Source of the DNA: DATNPH01 sp036703315
Lineage (GTDB): Bacteria; Cyanobacteriota; Cyanobacteriia; Cyanobacteriales; Coleofasciculaceae
NCBI GenBank assembly: GCA_036703315.1
Contig: DATNPH010000158.1
Span: 1-18,665 of the forward strand
Length of the DNA stretch: 18,665 bases
Direction: 5' to 3'
The notes under the pieces were generated by a model that was given only the letters and a program-made list of their open reading frames with translations, did not search any database and was not told where the DNA came from. Positions 1 through 6,830 of this stretch are shown piece by piece. Within the stretch, counting starts at the first letter, position 1. Each line of letters starts with the position of its first letter. A program made the translations under genes and the position numbers.

Positions 1-1
1 T

Positions 2-52
2 ACGGTCGAACAACTAAAACATTATGTTGAGAATCAAGGTAAAGAAAAATGA
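2..52 (+). CDS. C-terminal tail of a gene entering from the left
   Basis: Frame 2 is open from the window edge to a TGA at 50-52 and encodes TVEQLKHYVENQGKEK, a charged, helix-like tail that looks like a genuine protein C-terminus. An ATG at 49-51 overlaps the stop (ATGA) and opens a 20-codon frame ending at 111, which begins MIRFAQFIIVAI. It is too short to name and may be chance or the stump of a coupled second gene. The family cannot be identified from 16 residues. Confidence 0.35.
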   Translation, partial: TVEQLKHYVENQGKEK

Positions 53-100
53 TTCGCTTTGCTCAGTTTATTATTGTGGCAATTCATCTCACCGTTAAGC

Positions 101-295
101 TTACGCTGTAACGGGAGTCCTCTTGCCATATGTTAGATAGACAAACGGGATAGGCTGTTCAGGCAATATGATGGGCTGCCCATGTGAGAGTGATACCTGC
201 TCCATATGAGGATGTAATGCTGTTAGCTCTTCACTTGGTAAGCTGGCAAGCAGCCGATTTAACGAGTGAGGAAGTACTTCTTGGTGAGTGGACAT
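101..295 (-). pseudogene. Truncated Crp/Fnr-family transcription regulator (N-terminal stump)
   Basis: Read from the ATG at 295 (minus strand) the product starts MSTHQEVLPHSLNRLLASLP and continues with SEELTALHPHMEQVSL and a GQPIILPEQPIPFVYL segment. This is the usual start of cyanobacterial Crp/Fnr-type regulators: an N-terminal helix, then the first strands of the cyclic-nucleotide-binding-like sensor fold. A perfect GGAGG sits 7 bases before this ATG, so I prefer it to the upstream in-frame ATG at 334. Homology ends after about residue 54 (near base 134), and ten unrelated residues lead to the stop. The family is normally about 200-240 residues, so most of the sensor domain and the whole DNA-binding HTH are missing. 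It is presumably non-functional. The break at about 110-134 marks an old rearrangement joining it to the tail gene on the left. Confidence 0.6.
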
Positions 296-332
296 CAAAT
301 GCCTCCAAAATCTGCCACACTGGCACAGTAGC

Positions 333-363
333 AAAAAAGACCGATTAATGGGAAATCGGGTCT
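333..363 (-). terminator. Rho-independent terminator of the exported PsbP-like gene
   Basis: On the minus strand AGACCCGATT, a short loop and AATCGGTCT form a nine-pair stem with one bulged base, followed at once by six T residues. It lies 47 bases after the stop codon of the gene at 410-1294 and separates it from the broken Crp gene. Confidence 0.6.
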
Positions 364-409
364 GTTGTTCTAAATTCGTTATCGAGCTTAAGTAGCGCCC
401 TTGACTTGC

Positions 410-1294
410 TTATCTGGCTGTAAACTGAAATGTTGAAAGGATTTGCTCAAATGCAGGTTGATATGCCTTATCGTTTTCAGGAACCCCGATCTTAGCCAAA
501 CTGATGACGATCGCGGTTGAACCATTAGGACTGGGGATAACTACATTTTCGTATTCATATAGCCCAGTCGAGTCAAAGGCGATCGCCTCTTGACCCGCTA
601 CAGTCAATGACTTAAAGTTCTTGGGCGACACGAACCGATTGTTTTGCGCGACCCAGTCTTTCAATGAACGTCGTCGTGGGTTTTGATATGCCTCGACGCT
701 AACATTAGGAGGGAGTTCAGGGTTTTGGGATGGTCTAGCTTTAATCCCCTCGTAGTCTCTTTGTGTCCAGATATCAATCGCTTCGATGGAGCTACCACTA
801 CTACCTGGGACTTCTCTAGACTCTGTTACATAATCCGCAGGATACTGAAATCGGAAACCGGAGCGAGCGCTCTGGTAGATAGTTTGACTGTTTTGTATAA
901 AAACTACACGAATTTGATTGCTCTCAAACGCGCCAGGAATGCTTACTTGCGCAGAAGCCTGTGGTATCGCCACACATCGCGCCACGGCAGATTGCTCGTT
1001 GTGCGCGTTCAGCGCCGTGACATAAAGCGTGGCGCGGCGTCCTTGCACCTCATAGTGAGAAACCAAGGGCATCAGTTTATCGAGACATCCCTGTAGGGTG
1101 AACTCAAGCGTGACGCGAGTTTGGGCTCTCGTAACTCTATCACCTACAGCACCACGAACCGGCTCAACAGCTTTCACCCTGCCCTCTAGGGGAGTCAATC
1201 CGGTGGTTCCTACTGGCAGCGTTAAAACTTGCGCTTGGGCGCTGGTAACTAAAGATAAGAAACCGACAGTCAAACCTAAAATACTTCTTCGCAT
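410..1294 (-). CDS. Exported protein with a PsbP-like C-terminal half
   Basis: The 294-residue product has a clear Sec signal peptide (MRRSILGLTVGFLSLVTSAQA, predicted cleavage at AQA/Q), so it should act in the periplasm or thylakoid lumen. Residues about 25-130 are a cysteine-containing domain I do not recognise; it has Cys at QGCLDK and ARCVAI, which could pair. Residues about 145-294 (from SGFRFQYPADY to ILSTFQF) resemble the PsbP-like fold found in many bacterial exported proteins: an FxxxYPxxY start, a central VSVEAY strand, and a C-terminal FEQILSTFQF helix-strand. No catalytic residues are evident, so the call is structural only. It stands alone on the minus strand, divergent from the next gene with 147 bases between starts, and has its own terminator. 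The Shine-Dalgarno is weak (AGG before the ATG). The coding sequence contains a HIP1 site near 578. Confidence 0.6.
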   Translation of the reverse strand: MRRSILGLTVGFLSLVTSAQAQVLTLPVGTTGLTPLEGRVKAVEPVRGAVGDRVTRAQTRVTLEFTLQGCLDKLMPLVSHYEVQGRRATLYVTALNAHNEQSAVARCVAIPQASAQVSIPGAFESNQIRVVFIQNSQTIYQSARSGFRFQYPADYVTESREVPGSSGSSIEAIDIWTQRDYEGIKARPSQNPELPPNVSVEAYQNPRRRSLKDWVAQNNRFVSPKNFKSLTVAGQEAIAFDSTGLYEYENVVIPSPNGSTAIVISLAKIGVPENDKAYQPAFEQILSTFQFTAR

Positions 1295-1441
1295 AGACCT
1301 AACATGGCATTACAATCATTTCCTATTACAGAAGGCGGCTACTCCATCATCAGCTCTCGTTGCCGTTTTCGATACATGGCATAAACGCTTACTCTCTTTC
1401 TTCTATAACCGAGACAGTAAGCAAGTATAGGAATTCCTCTC

Positions 1442-1963
1442 ATGAAACCCCTGTGGCGTAGCGTCCTATTGTCTGCCGGAATCCTGTTGACAGTAACAAC
1501 CCCTGTGCATTCTGAGACACCAAGCCAAATTGCTGCTCCAACTCCGCTAACTGACACTATATCGAATGAAAATTTAGTTGAGATAAATCGGTCTACTGAG
1601 TACCAGACTGGTTATGCTCAAGGTCAACGTGAAGCCCAAGAAAATATCGCTATCGGAAAACCGAGCATCTACACAGTTGGAAAACCTGGTGCAAGAACCG
1701 TTGACCAACAAACGGGTTTTCCTTTAGTCGCGATCGCTGGTTGTAGTGTCAATGATTCCATTCTTGGGCGTAGAGATGGCTATAACGACCGCATGAAAGA
1801 GTTAGTGGCAGCACGAAAGGCCCTTGAGCCTTCCAAGTCTAGCTTCGATGAGTCCAGTGGTGTGGTTAAGCCGCAACAGAGGAGCGATCGCGAGCAGGTA
1901 GTGATTGTGAAACCAGAGCAGTTTACGCCAATCCGGTTCAACTATACCAGCCTTATCCCCTAA
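1442..1963 (+). CDS. Exported hypothetical protein
   Basis: The product is 173 residues. A signal peptide is plain (MKPLWRSVLLSAGILLTVTT then PVHSE, cleavage likely after VHS). The mature part has a low-complexity start, then a compact segment at residues about 50-115 (TEYQTGYAQGQREA, then GCSVNDSILGRRDGYNDRMKE), and a poorly conserved Ser/Lys-rich tail. It has only one Cys in the mature part. I do not recognise the family, and no catalytic motif is visible. AGGA lies 9 bases before the ATG, inside an AGGAATTCCT palindrome. It is divergent from the PsbP-like gene, so 1295-1441 should hold both promoters. HIP1 sites at about 1732 and 1884 lie in the coding region, which fits a resident cyanobacterial gene. 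Confidence 0.55.
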   Translation: MKPLWRSVLLSAGILLTVTTPVHSETPSQIAAPTPLTDTISNENLVEINRSTEYQTGYAQGQREAQENIAIGKPSIYTVGKPGARTVDQQTGFPLVAIAGCSVNDSILGRRDGYNDRMKELVAARKALEPSKSSFDESSGVVKPQQRSDREQVVIVKPEQFTPIRFNYTSLIP

Positions 1964-2126
1964 CCTGCGTAGAGTTCTATACTCAGGGGATTTCTCTGTT
2001 ACCGTTATTTCCTCACAATTTGTCCTGGGCTTCCCTCACGACCTTGCGTAAGTAAAGTTAGGCGCGTCTTCTGATCGCTAGTCAGGCAATAAAACCTAAT
2101 TTCAATACCAAGATTTGTTACTAGAT

Positions 2127-2675
2127 ATGGCTTTCTTCAATCAATCTCGCCGGAAATGGTTACTTACAGTTACATCTGCTGCGCTGGGTGGACTTACCCT
2201 GTTTGGGATCTGTGCCTTTTCATTGAATTCTTCAGAAACTAATCAACTGGCGGCAGCTAAGAAAACGTGGAATAGCCGATCAGTCTCTCATTATCGATTG
2301 AGTCTTAAGTCTTCAAGTCCTGTTGACTGTCAACAAGAGGTTGAAATTCAGAATGAAAAAGTTACTGTCGTTCGTAAAAATACTTGCTCAACACTACCTG
2401 CAATGACAGTTAAAGACTTATTCAATAAAGTCGCCTCTTTGGCTGATGGCAAACAATGTGGGCCAAACGGATGTGCGTGCGATGGAAGGCTGGACGTAGA
2501 TGCTATTTATGACCCTCAATTTGGATACCCACGCCAACTTGAAATCAGATTAAAGCCCAAAAACAGCTGGCTAGATTTCGACTCCTGGAATGGCATATTT
2601 ACAGGGAAAGCTTGCACAGCCATTGGCTTTGTTGAGCAAAAGATTACCGTGATTGGGTTCAGTCCTATTGAGTAA
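2127..2675 (+). CDS. Membrane-anchored DUF6174-like protein
   Basis: I start at the ATG at 2127 (MAFFNQSRRKWLLTVTSAAL); a TTG four codons upstream is possible but unnecessary. A basic N-terminus followed by a hydrophobic stretch (residues about 11-33, ending LFGICAFSL) indicates a signal anchor or uncleaved signal peptide. The exported part, residues about 40-180, follows the order I associate with DUF6174: a WNSRSVSHYRLSL strand, a CQQEVEIQNEKV strand, TVKDLFNKVASL, and a YDPQFGYPRQLEI strand. An extra Cys cluster (KQCGPNGCACDG) sits between, and with Cys at VDCQQ, NTCST and KACTA it could form disulfides. The biochemical role of the family is unknown. The gene is preceded by 163 bases in which I see only AT-rich sequence and no convincing promoter. 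Confidence 0.55.
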   Translation: MAFFNQSRRKWLLTVTSAALGGLTLFGICAFSLNSSETNQLAAAKKTWNSRSVSHYRLSLKSSSPVDCQQEVEIQNEKVTVVRKNTCSTLPAMTVKDLFNKVASLADGKQCGPNGCACDGRLDVDAIYDPQFGYPRQLEIRLKPKNSWLDFDSWNGIFTGKACTAIGFVEQKITVIGFSPIE

Positions 2676-2714
2676 AATTTATACGCAGTTTTGGTTTTGC
2701 CTGACCCGGTGGGG

Positions 2715-2746
2715 GGCGGAGGCGCGCGTTAGCGTAGCGTCTCCGC
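2715..2746. repeat. Cyanobacterial-type palindromic interspersed repeat
   Basis: GCGGAGGCGC and GCGTCTCCGC pair in 9 of 10 positions (the odd one a G.T wobble) around an 11-base loop that itself contains GCGTTAGCG. This GC-rich hairpin resembles interspersed palindromes scattered through cyanobacterial genomes. It lies 40 bases after the DUF6174-like gene and might also act as a 3' processing or stabilising hairpin. Confidence 0.6.
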
Positions 2747-2870
2747 AAGAAAGTCGCTTGTTATTGGAATTGGCGTGGGGGAATCAGCTATGGTTTGAAA
2801 GTTATTGGCTGATGGTCATGGATATAATGTTCCCAATACAATTGAGAGTTAAAGCGAGTCCCCCATTTAA

Positions 2871-2974
2871 TTAGGTTTGGCAACCTAACTAGGTGAAACG
2901 GGGCTTCACGGCGGTAACTCATAATCCGAACGGTGATTTGGAAGGTAAAGCCTCCAGTAGCGGTTTATGAGTTA
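2871..2974 (+). ncRNA. Highly structured RNA-like segment, possibly a group II intron fragment
   Basis: Three perfect stems follow one another in 104 bases: TTAGGTT/AACCTAA (2871-2877 with 2882-2888), GTGAA/TTCAC (2893-2897 with 2905-2909), and TAACTCATAA/TTATGAGTTA (2915-2924 with 2965-2974). The last encloses smaller pairings, GGAAGG with CCTCC and CCG with CGG. This density of structure is unlike the surrounding coding DNA and resembles subdomains of bacterial group II introns. No domain V catalytic hairpin, intron 5' end or intron-encoded protein is present, so at most it is a remnant. It ends exactly where the broken cas6 frame begins. Confidence 0.3.
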
Positions 2975-3414
2975 TGGGGAAGAAGGGTTCGGTGACGGGT
3001 TTCACCGGCGCGATTGAGTTGGGTTTGTCCTCTGCTGCTGCCAAACAGCCAGAGTTTGAACAGTTATTCTATGCCTTGGGTCAGTTCGCAGCTTACTGCG
3101 GCACGGGACACAAAACCACATTTGGGTTGGGGCAAACCCGCTTGGGATGGTTATCGCGGGAGACACCCGCCGTGCCATCATTGCAAACTATGTTGGCACA
3201 ACGAATTACGGAGTTAACCCAGCAGTTTCTCTCTCAACGAAAGCGCACGGGTGGCACTCGTGCGACGGAGATTGCTGAAACTTGGGCGACAATTCTGGCA
3301 CGGCGGGAGATGGGCGAGTCATTACAGGCGATCGCAAATGACCTGGAGATGCCCTATCAGACGGTAAAGACCTATGCTAAGTTAGCGCGACGAGCTTTAA
3401 CTCAATTCTCTTGA
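2974..3414 (+). pseudogene. cas6: C-terminal part of CRISPR pre-crRNA endoribonuclease Cas6, 5' end missing
   Basis: The 146-residue frame contains the C-terminal RAMP signature of Cas6: TGFTGAIELGL strand, a helix (FYALGQFAAYCG), then the glycine-rich loop GTGHKTTFGLGQT. After it comes a Cas6-associated extension seen in cyanobacteria, with a helix-turn-helix-like stretch at about residues 100-142 (LARREMGESLQAIANDLEMP then YQTVKTYAKLARRAL). Cas6 is usually 200-350 residues, with an N-terminal RAMP fold carrying the catalytic His; that half is absent. An in-frame TGA lies just before the ATG at 2974, and the preceding bases are the structured RNA-like segment. No repeats or other cas genes are visible in the window. 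The C-terminal frame is intact for 146 codons, so the loss is either recent or the HTH part is retained for another use. Cas6 cleaves the CRISPR repeat transcript; this stump should not. Confidence 0.75.
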
Positions 3415-3428
3415 GGGTTAAGTCAATC

Positions 3429-3548
3429 TCAATCTTGACTAACAATTCGCTCTAAGGGCTCCCGAGCCAATTTAAACCACTCTACTTTGATGGGAGTGAA
3501 TACCGACTCCGTATCAGAACTCTTTGCCTGCCTGGAGCCTCTCCCTAT
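3429..3548 (-). pseudogene. Short coding remnant of unknown family
   Basis: On the minus strand a frame without a start runs from a TAG at 3549-3551 to a TGA at 3429-3431. Its last part (SVFTPIKVEWFKLAREPLER then IVSQD) has the composition of a real protein C-terminus. A neighbouring frame just upstream also reads protein-like (LDRERLQAGKEF), suggesting a frameshift. It converges on the broken cas6. I cannot name it. The remaining bases to 3682 show no gene; they hold only AT-rich sequence and the leader of the sigma-like gene. Confidence 0.3.
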
Positions 3549-3682
3549 CTAGAGCATCTTCTCTTGAGCGTCTCCAACTGCATAAAATTTTGACCTCATC
3601 TCAATAATAAAGCAGTAGACCAAATTACAAGGATTCAAACCTTTGTCGCTAGTCTAGAGCGTTCAATCGACTTTTTGCATAA

Positions 3683-5245
3683 GTGGCACAGCAAAGGGAG
3701 ATAAGTACTACTGCTACGTCACAACAATTGACTGAAAGCAAGAGGCCTAATCTAGTTACTCCGGTTATAGTCATGCCATTGGAATGCTTTTATACCTTAC
3801 CCGACAGGATAGAAGAACATCATATTATCTGGCGAATTGAGCCACGGTTGCGCGATCACGTTAACGAGTTGCGTCAAAAAATAGATCCCTTAGCAGAACT
3901 CAATAAAGAAATACTAGAAGCTAGAATAGTTCGCTATTTATTTGAGAAGTCACAGCAGCATCCAGAGCATGAACTACTCCGAACCCATTGGATTGCTTTT
4001 CTGGAAAGACGTTGTGAAAAAGTCGCTAAACAACTCGCTCATTTCTGTCCTAGTGGCTTCCGAGATATCGTCCTAATCGGTTCTGAAGTAGCGATTCATC
4101 CGGTAAAGTTTTTTGAAAATTTTAACAGTCAACGTTCTCAATTTGAACATTGGTATCCCACCTTAAAGCGGTTTTCTGATACTAAACTCAAGCACATCAT
4201 AATTCCCAAACTCCGAGAACTTACAGGATTAGATACGCTTGGTCAAACCAACTTAGGTTTAGCTGCACGCTCTAGCAGAACACGAGTTAAACAAGCATTA
4301 CATCAATTCGGTTACGCACCAACAAAATTCTCACAATATCTGCTAATTTGGCAATGTTTTCAAGAAATCAGGAATTCGCTCAAGTTAGGAATCAACAGAT
4401 TTAACCCAGAACATTTTCAGCAAATTGCTAAACGGTATTGCGAATTGCAGCCAGAATTAGCGTTACCAGATATTCAGAATCCAGATATTACTGGAGAAGA
4501 GATAAAAATAGGGTTGGAAAATATCGGAATAGCAATTCGAAAACTGTTAGATCCACCTCTTGATTCTCTCGATACACGTTTACATTCACAAGATTCTGAA
4601 GATATATTTTTACTAGAAAATATTCATTATGAACCAATAGTAGATGAGGAAATGAATCAAAAAATAACTGCATTAAGGGAGTTTATCTCTCATCTGTTGG
4701 AAGAATTGAAAGAAACTCAAGAAAAGCAACTACTTTTACTTAGGTATGGTTTAGAACTGAAACAAGCTCAAATTGGTAAAGAATTAAATGGTCAAGCGCA
4801 ATACAAAATCTGTCGCATTCTTCAGCAGTTAAACAATCGCATCATGACACAGATTTGGAATTGGGTAAGACAACATCTGGAGCTTGAACCAAGTTCTGAA
4901 GGATTGAATGAGATTGAAGCCGTGTTATATCGATACTACTGTGACCGAATTGACAGCTTTTTTGAAAAAACGATTCAGCTTTTTGGAAGGCAAAGTCGGG
5001 AGGTATTAAAACTATTTTACATTGTTAATTTGAAGCCTTTAGAGATTGGCAATAAAATTCATAAGTCTGAGGCGGAAGTAAAGGAGCTGCTAGAGGCAAT
5101 GAGACAATGGTTGTACAGCAGTATGACTGAGCAAATTCAGGCTGAAATTCAACTTCAGTTTCAGACTCAAGGTGCAGCTGAAAAGAGAATTACTGTCATC
5201 ACTGAAACTCGGTTAGAAACCATTTTACAACTTTATTTACAATAA
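3683..5245 (+). CDS. Sigma-70-like protein of a cyanobacterial family, first gene of the signalling module
   Basis: The 520-residue product has an N-terminal region (about 25-120) with PVIVMPLECFYTLPDRI and a helical ARIVRYLFEK...THWIAFLERRCEKVAKQL stretch that matches where sigma region 2 would lie. A middle part (about 160-230) has the cyanobacterial signature LKHIIIPKLRELTG...RVKQALHQFG...YLLIWQCFQEIR. Two C-terminal helix-turn-helix-like units follow: LLRYGLELKQAQIGKELNG at about 352-370 and VLKLFYIVNLKPLEIGNKIH at about 441-460. They suggest region-4-type DNA binding. The likely role is transcription regulation by RNA polymerase association, but classical promoter-recognition residues cannot be confirmed by eye. 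The start is uncertain: GTG at 3683 directly follows an in-frame TAA and has no Shine-Dalgarno; ATG at 3773 would remove 30 poorly conserved residues. It is followed after 12 bases by the DUF1822 gene. Confidence 0.6.
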   Translation: MAQQREISTTATSQQLTESKRPNLVTPVIVMPLECFYTLPDRIEEHHIIWRIEPRLRDHVNELRQKIDPLAELNKEILEARIVRYLFEKSQQHPEHELLRTHWIAFLERRCEKVAKQLAHFCPSGFRDIVLIGSEVAIHPVKFFENFNSQRSQFEHWYPTLKRFSDTKLKHIIIPKLRELTGLDTLGQTNLGLAARSSRTRVKQALHQFGYAPTKFSQYLLIWQCFQEIRNSLKLGINRFNPEHFQQIAKRYCELQPELALPDIQNPDITGEEIKIGLENIGIAIRKLLDPPLDSLDTRLHSQDSEDIFLLENIHYEPIVDEEMNQKITALREFISHLLEELKETQEKQLLLLRYGLELKQAQIGKELNGQAQYKICRILQQLNNRIMTQIWNWVRQHLELEPSSEGLNEIEAVLYRYYCDRIDSFFEKTIQLFGRQSREVLKLFYIVNLKPLEIGNKIHKSEAEVKELLEAMRQWLYSSMTEQIQAEIQLQFQTQGAAEKRITVITETRLETILQLYLQ

Positions 5246-5257
5246 ACGAGAGACAAA

Positions 5258-6673
5258 ATGATCAAGTTAACCATCGAAAGCTTAAGCTACCTTTATTCTG
5301 AGCATGCTTGGTTAAAATTGTCGGACAGCGATTTGGAACAAGCTAAACCAGTTTCTCAGGATTACTCTAATGAAACGGGGCGAAATCATGCTTATCTCAA
5401 TTCATTATGTCTGAATGTTTTTTGGAAGTGGATGCAGGAGAATTTAGGGTTAGAAACAGCCCTCAGTGTCTTTCCTAATGAAAAAATATTGCCCAAGATT
5501 TGGGAATTTGTCAATGGATGTGGAATTAATTTTGGTAGTAAACGGCTAGTACTGATTCCCAGTGATGCTATTGACATTGCAGATTTTGCTATTCCTAAAG
5601 AATGGGTCGATATTCCTGATTTGATAGCAGACTATTATTTACCTGTACGGGTAAATTTAGAAGAAAAATATATTCATTTTTGGGGTTTTGTTCCCCGGAG
5701 AATTTTGACAGCTAAAGCAGATTATGACCCGGTTTATCGCTTATATTACCTTGAGCGAGATTTGGTTATTCCTAACTTAGAGATGCTGGAACTTGCTTCT
5801 AATCTTTGTCCTGATGAAAAAGGCGAAGTAACGGTTTTGCCAAAACTATCAGAGACTGAAGCAGAAGATTTGATAGAGGAACTGAGCAAACCTTCACCTT
5901 ATTCTCCCCGCCTGAAGGCAAAGTTTGAAAAATGGGGCGCTTTATTAAATGAAAGTCATTGGTTACAAAAATTATATGAACGGCGCGTGCAACCTGTGAC
6001 ATTCTCATCCACATTATGGGTTCTCAATCGGTGGTTAGATGGTGTTGTGGAGGCGCGTTGGCAGACTTTTGAAGAGTTATTTAATACCAAAACCTTAGCA
6101 CCAGCATTTCGAGCAAAACGAGTAAGAGGAATTGAGCTAGAAACACCAGAAAAAGTTAGACGAGCAGTAAGGCAATTGTACAATAGTCAAAGTGAGGTAG
6201 CTTTTCCTTCTGATATTGAGGAGCGAGATGCGTTAGTTCATCTGTTATACAATACTTCAGATGAAAGCCTTCGGTGGAAAGCGGCTGAGTATTTATGGAC
6301 AATTGCTCCAAATTATCAAGGGAGCGCTATCAGAATGGTGATGGATTTAGGTGTCCAACTCATGGGACATCCTATCGCTTTGATGGTTGCAGTTTTACGT
6401 AAACTGGATGGTAAAGTTGCCGTGTTGCTGCGAGCTTATGCAATGTGCGATTCACTACGATATAGATTCGCTTCACGCATTCAATTACCACCTGGTTTAC
6501 GATTGATTGGACTAGATGAAAAGGGTGCTCCCATTCCGGGTTTAGAAGCTGTAGCGAGAAGCGAACCGCAAGATGATTACATCTCTCTATATTTTAGTGC
6601 TCATATGGGCGAGTACTTCAGCGTTCGACTGACTTTAGAAAGTGTCAGCGTCACTGAACAATTCGTAGTTTAA
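5258..6673 (+). CDS. DUF1822 family protein
   Basis: The 471-residue soluble protein shows the DUF1822 landmarks in order: a HAYLNSLCLNVFWKWMQE helix at about 44-61, the strand GSKRLVLIPSDAIDIADFAIP, then EWVDIPDLIADYYLPVRVNL at about 115-134, HFWGFVPRR, and the YDPVYRLYYLERDLVIPNLEML segment. The C-terminal immunoglobulin-like strands end in FSVRLTLESVSVTEQFVV. The function of DUF1822 is unknown; the family is essentially cyanobacterial, and I recall it beside sigma-like and CHAT genes. No membrane segment, signal peptide or enzymatic motif is visible, so it should be a cytoplasmic partner. It starts 12 bases after the sigma-like stop, which implies cotranscription; the pair probably works together. 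Its 3' end is followed by a 157-base gap with a strong dyad. Confidence 0.75.
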   Translation: MIKLTIESLSYLYSEHAWLKLSDSDLEQAKPVSQDYSNETGRNHAYLNSLCLNVFWKWMQENLGLETALSVFPNEKILPKIWEFVNGCGINFGSKRLVLIPSDAIDIADFAIPKEWVDIPDLIADYYLPVRVNLEEKYIHFWGFVPRRILTAKADYDPVYRLYYLERDLVIPNLEMLELASNLCPDEKGEVTVLPKLSETEAEDLIEELSKPSPYSPRLKAKFEKWGALLNESHWLQKLYERRVQPVTFSSTLWVLNRWLDGVVEARWQTFEELFNTKTLAPAFRAKRVRGIELETPEKVRRAVRQLYNSQSEVAFPSDIEERDALVHLLYNTSDESLRWKAAEYLWTIAPNYQGSAIRMVMDLGVQLMGHPIALMVAVLRKLDGKVAVLLRAYAMCDSLRYRFASRIQLPPGLRLIGLDEKGAPIPGLEAVARSEPQDDYISLYFSAHMGEYFSVRLTLESVSVTEQFVV

Positions 6674-6720
6674 CGACAAACCAATGTGGGTTGTGTTGAG
6701 CTAACCAAACCAAAACTACT

Positions 6721-6750
6721 CTTTATAAAGATATATGTAAATCTTTATAA
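6721..6750. promoter_or_regulatory. Dyad upstream of the CHAT receptor gene (operator or weak terminator)
   Basis: TTATAAAGAT (6723-6732) and ATCTTTATAA (6741-6750) form a perfect 10-base inverted repeat with an 8-base spacer. The left arm overlaps a second perfect palindrome, CTTTATAAAG (6721-6730), giving three CTTTATAA-type half-sites. It lacks a T tract, so an operator is more likely than a terminator. A possible -10 (TATACT, 6794-6799) lies downstream without an obvious -35. AAAGGA at 6817-6822 is a good ribosome binding site 8 bases before the ATG at 6831. Confidence 0.4.
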
Positions 6751-6830
6751 GACAGTTAAAAATCAATTTCTCTTTATTGGCATTGTTGAGTATTATACTG
6801 CTAAATAAATTCGCCTAAAGGAATCTCAAT

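Noticed and set aside
683..1430. Two plus-strand open frames (683-1096 and 1098-1430)
   Set aside because: They lie antisense to the signal-peptide-bearing gene at 410-1294, show no domain or ribosome binding site, and have biased composition typical of antisense frames.
2653..2874. Plus-strand 73-codon frame beginning MGSVLLSKIY
   Set aside because: It overlaps the end of the DUF6174-like gene and runs through the palindromic repeat; the translation shows no protein-like pattern.
2974..3682. CRISPR array near cas6
   Set aside because: No regularly spaced direct repeats are present here or anywhere in the window.
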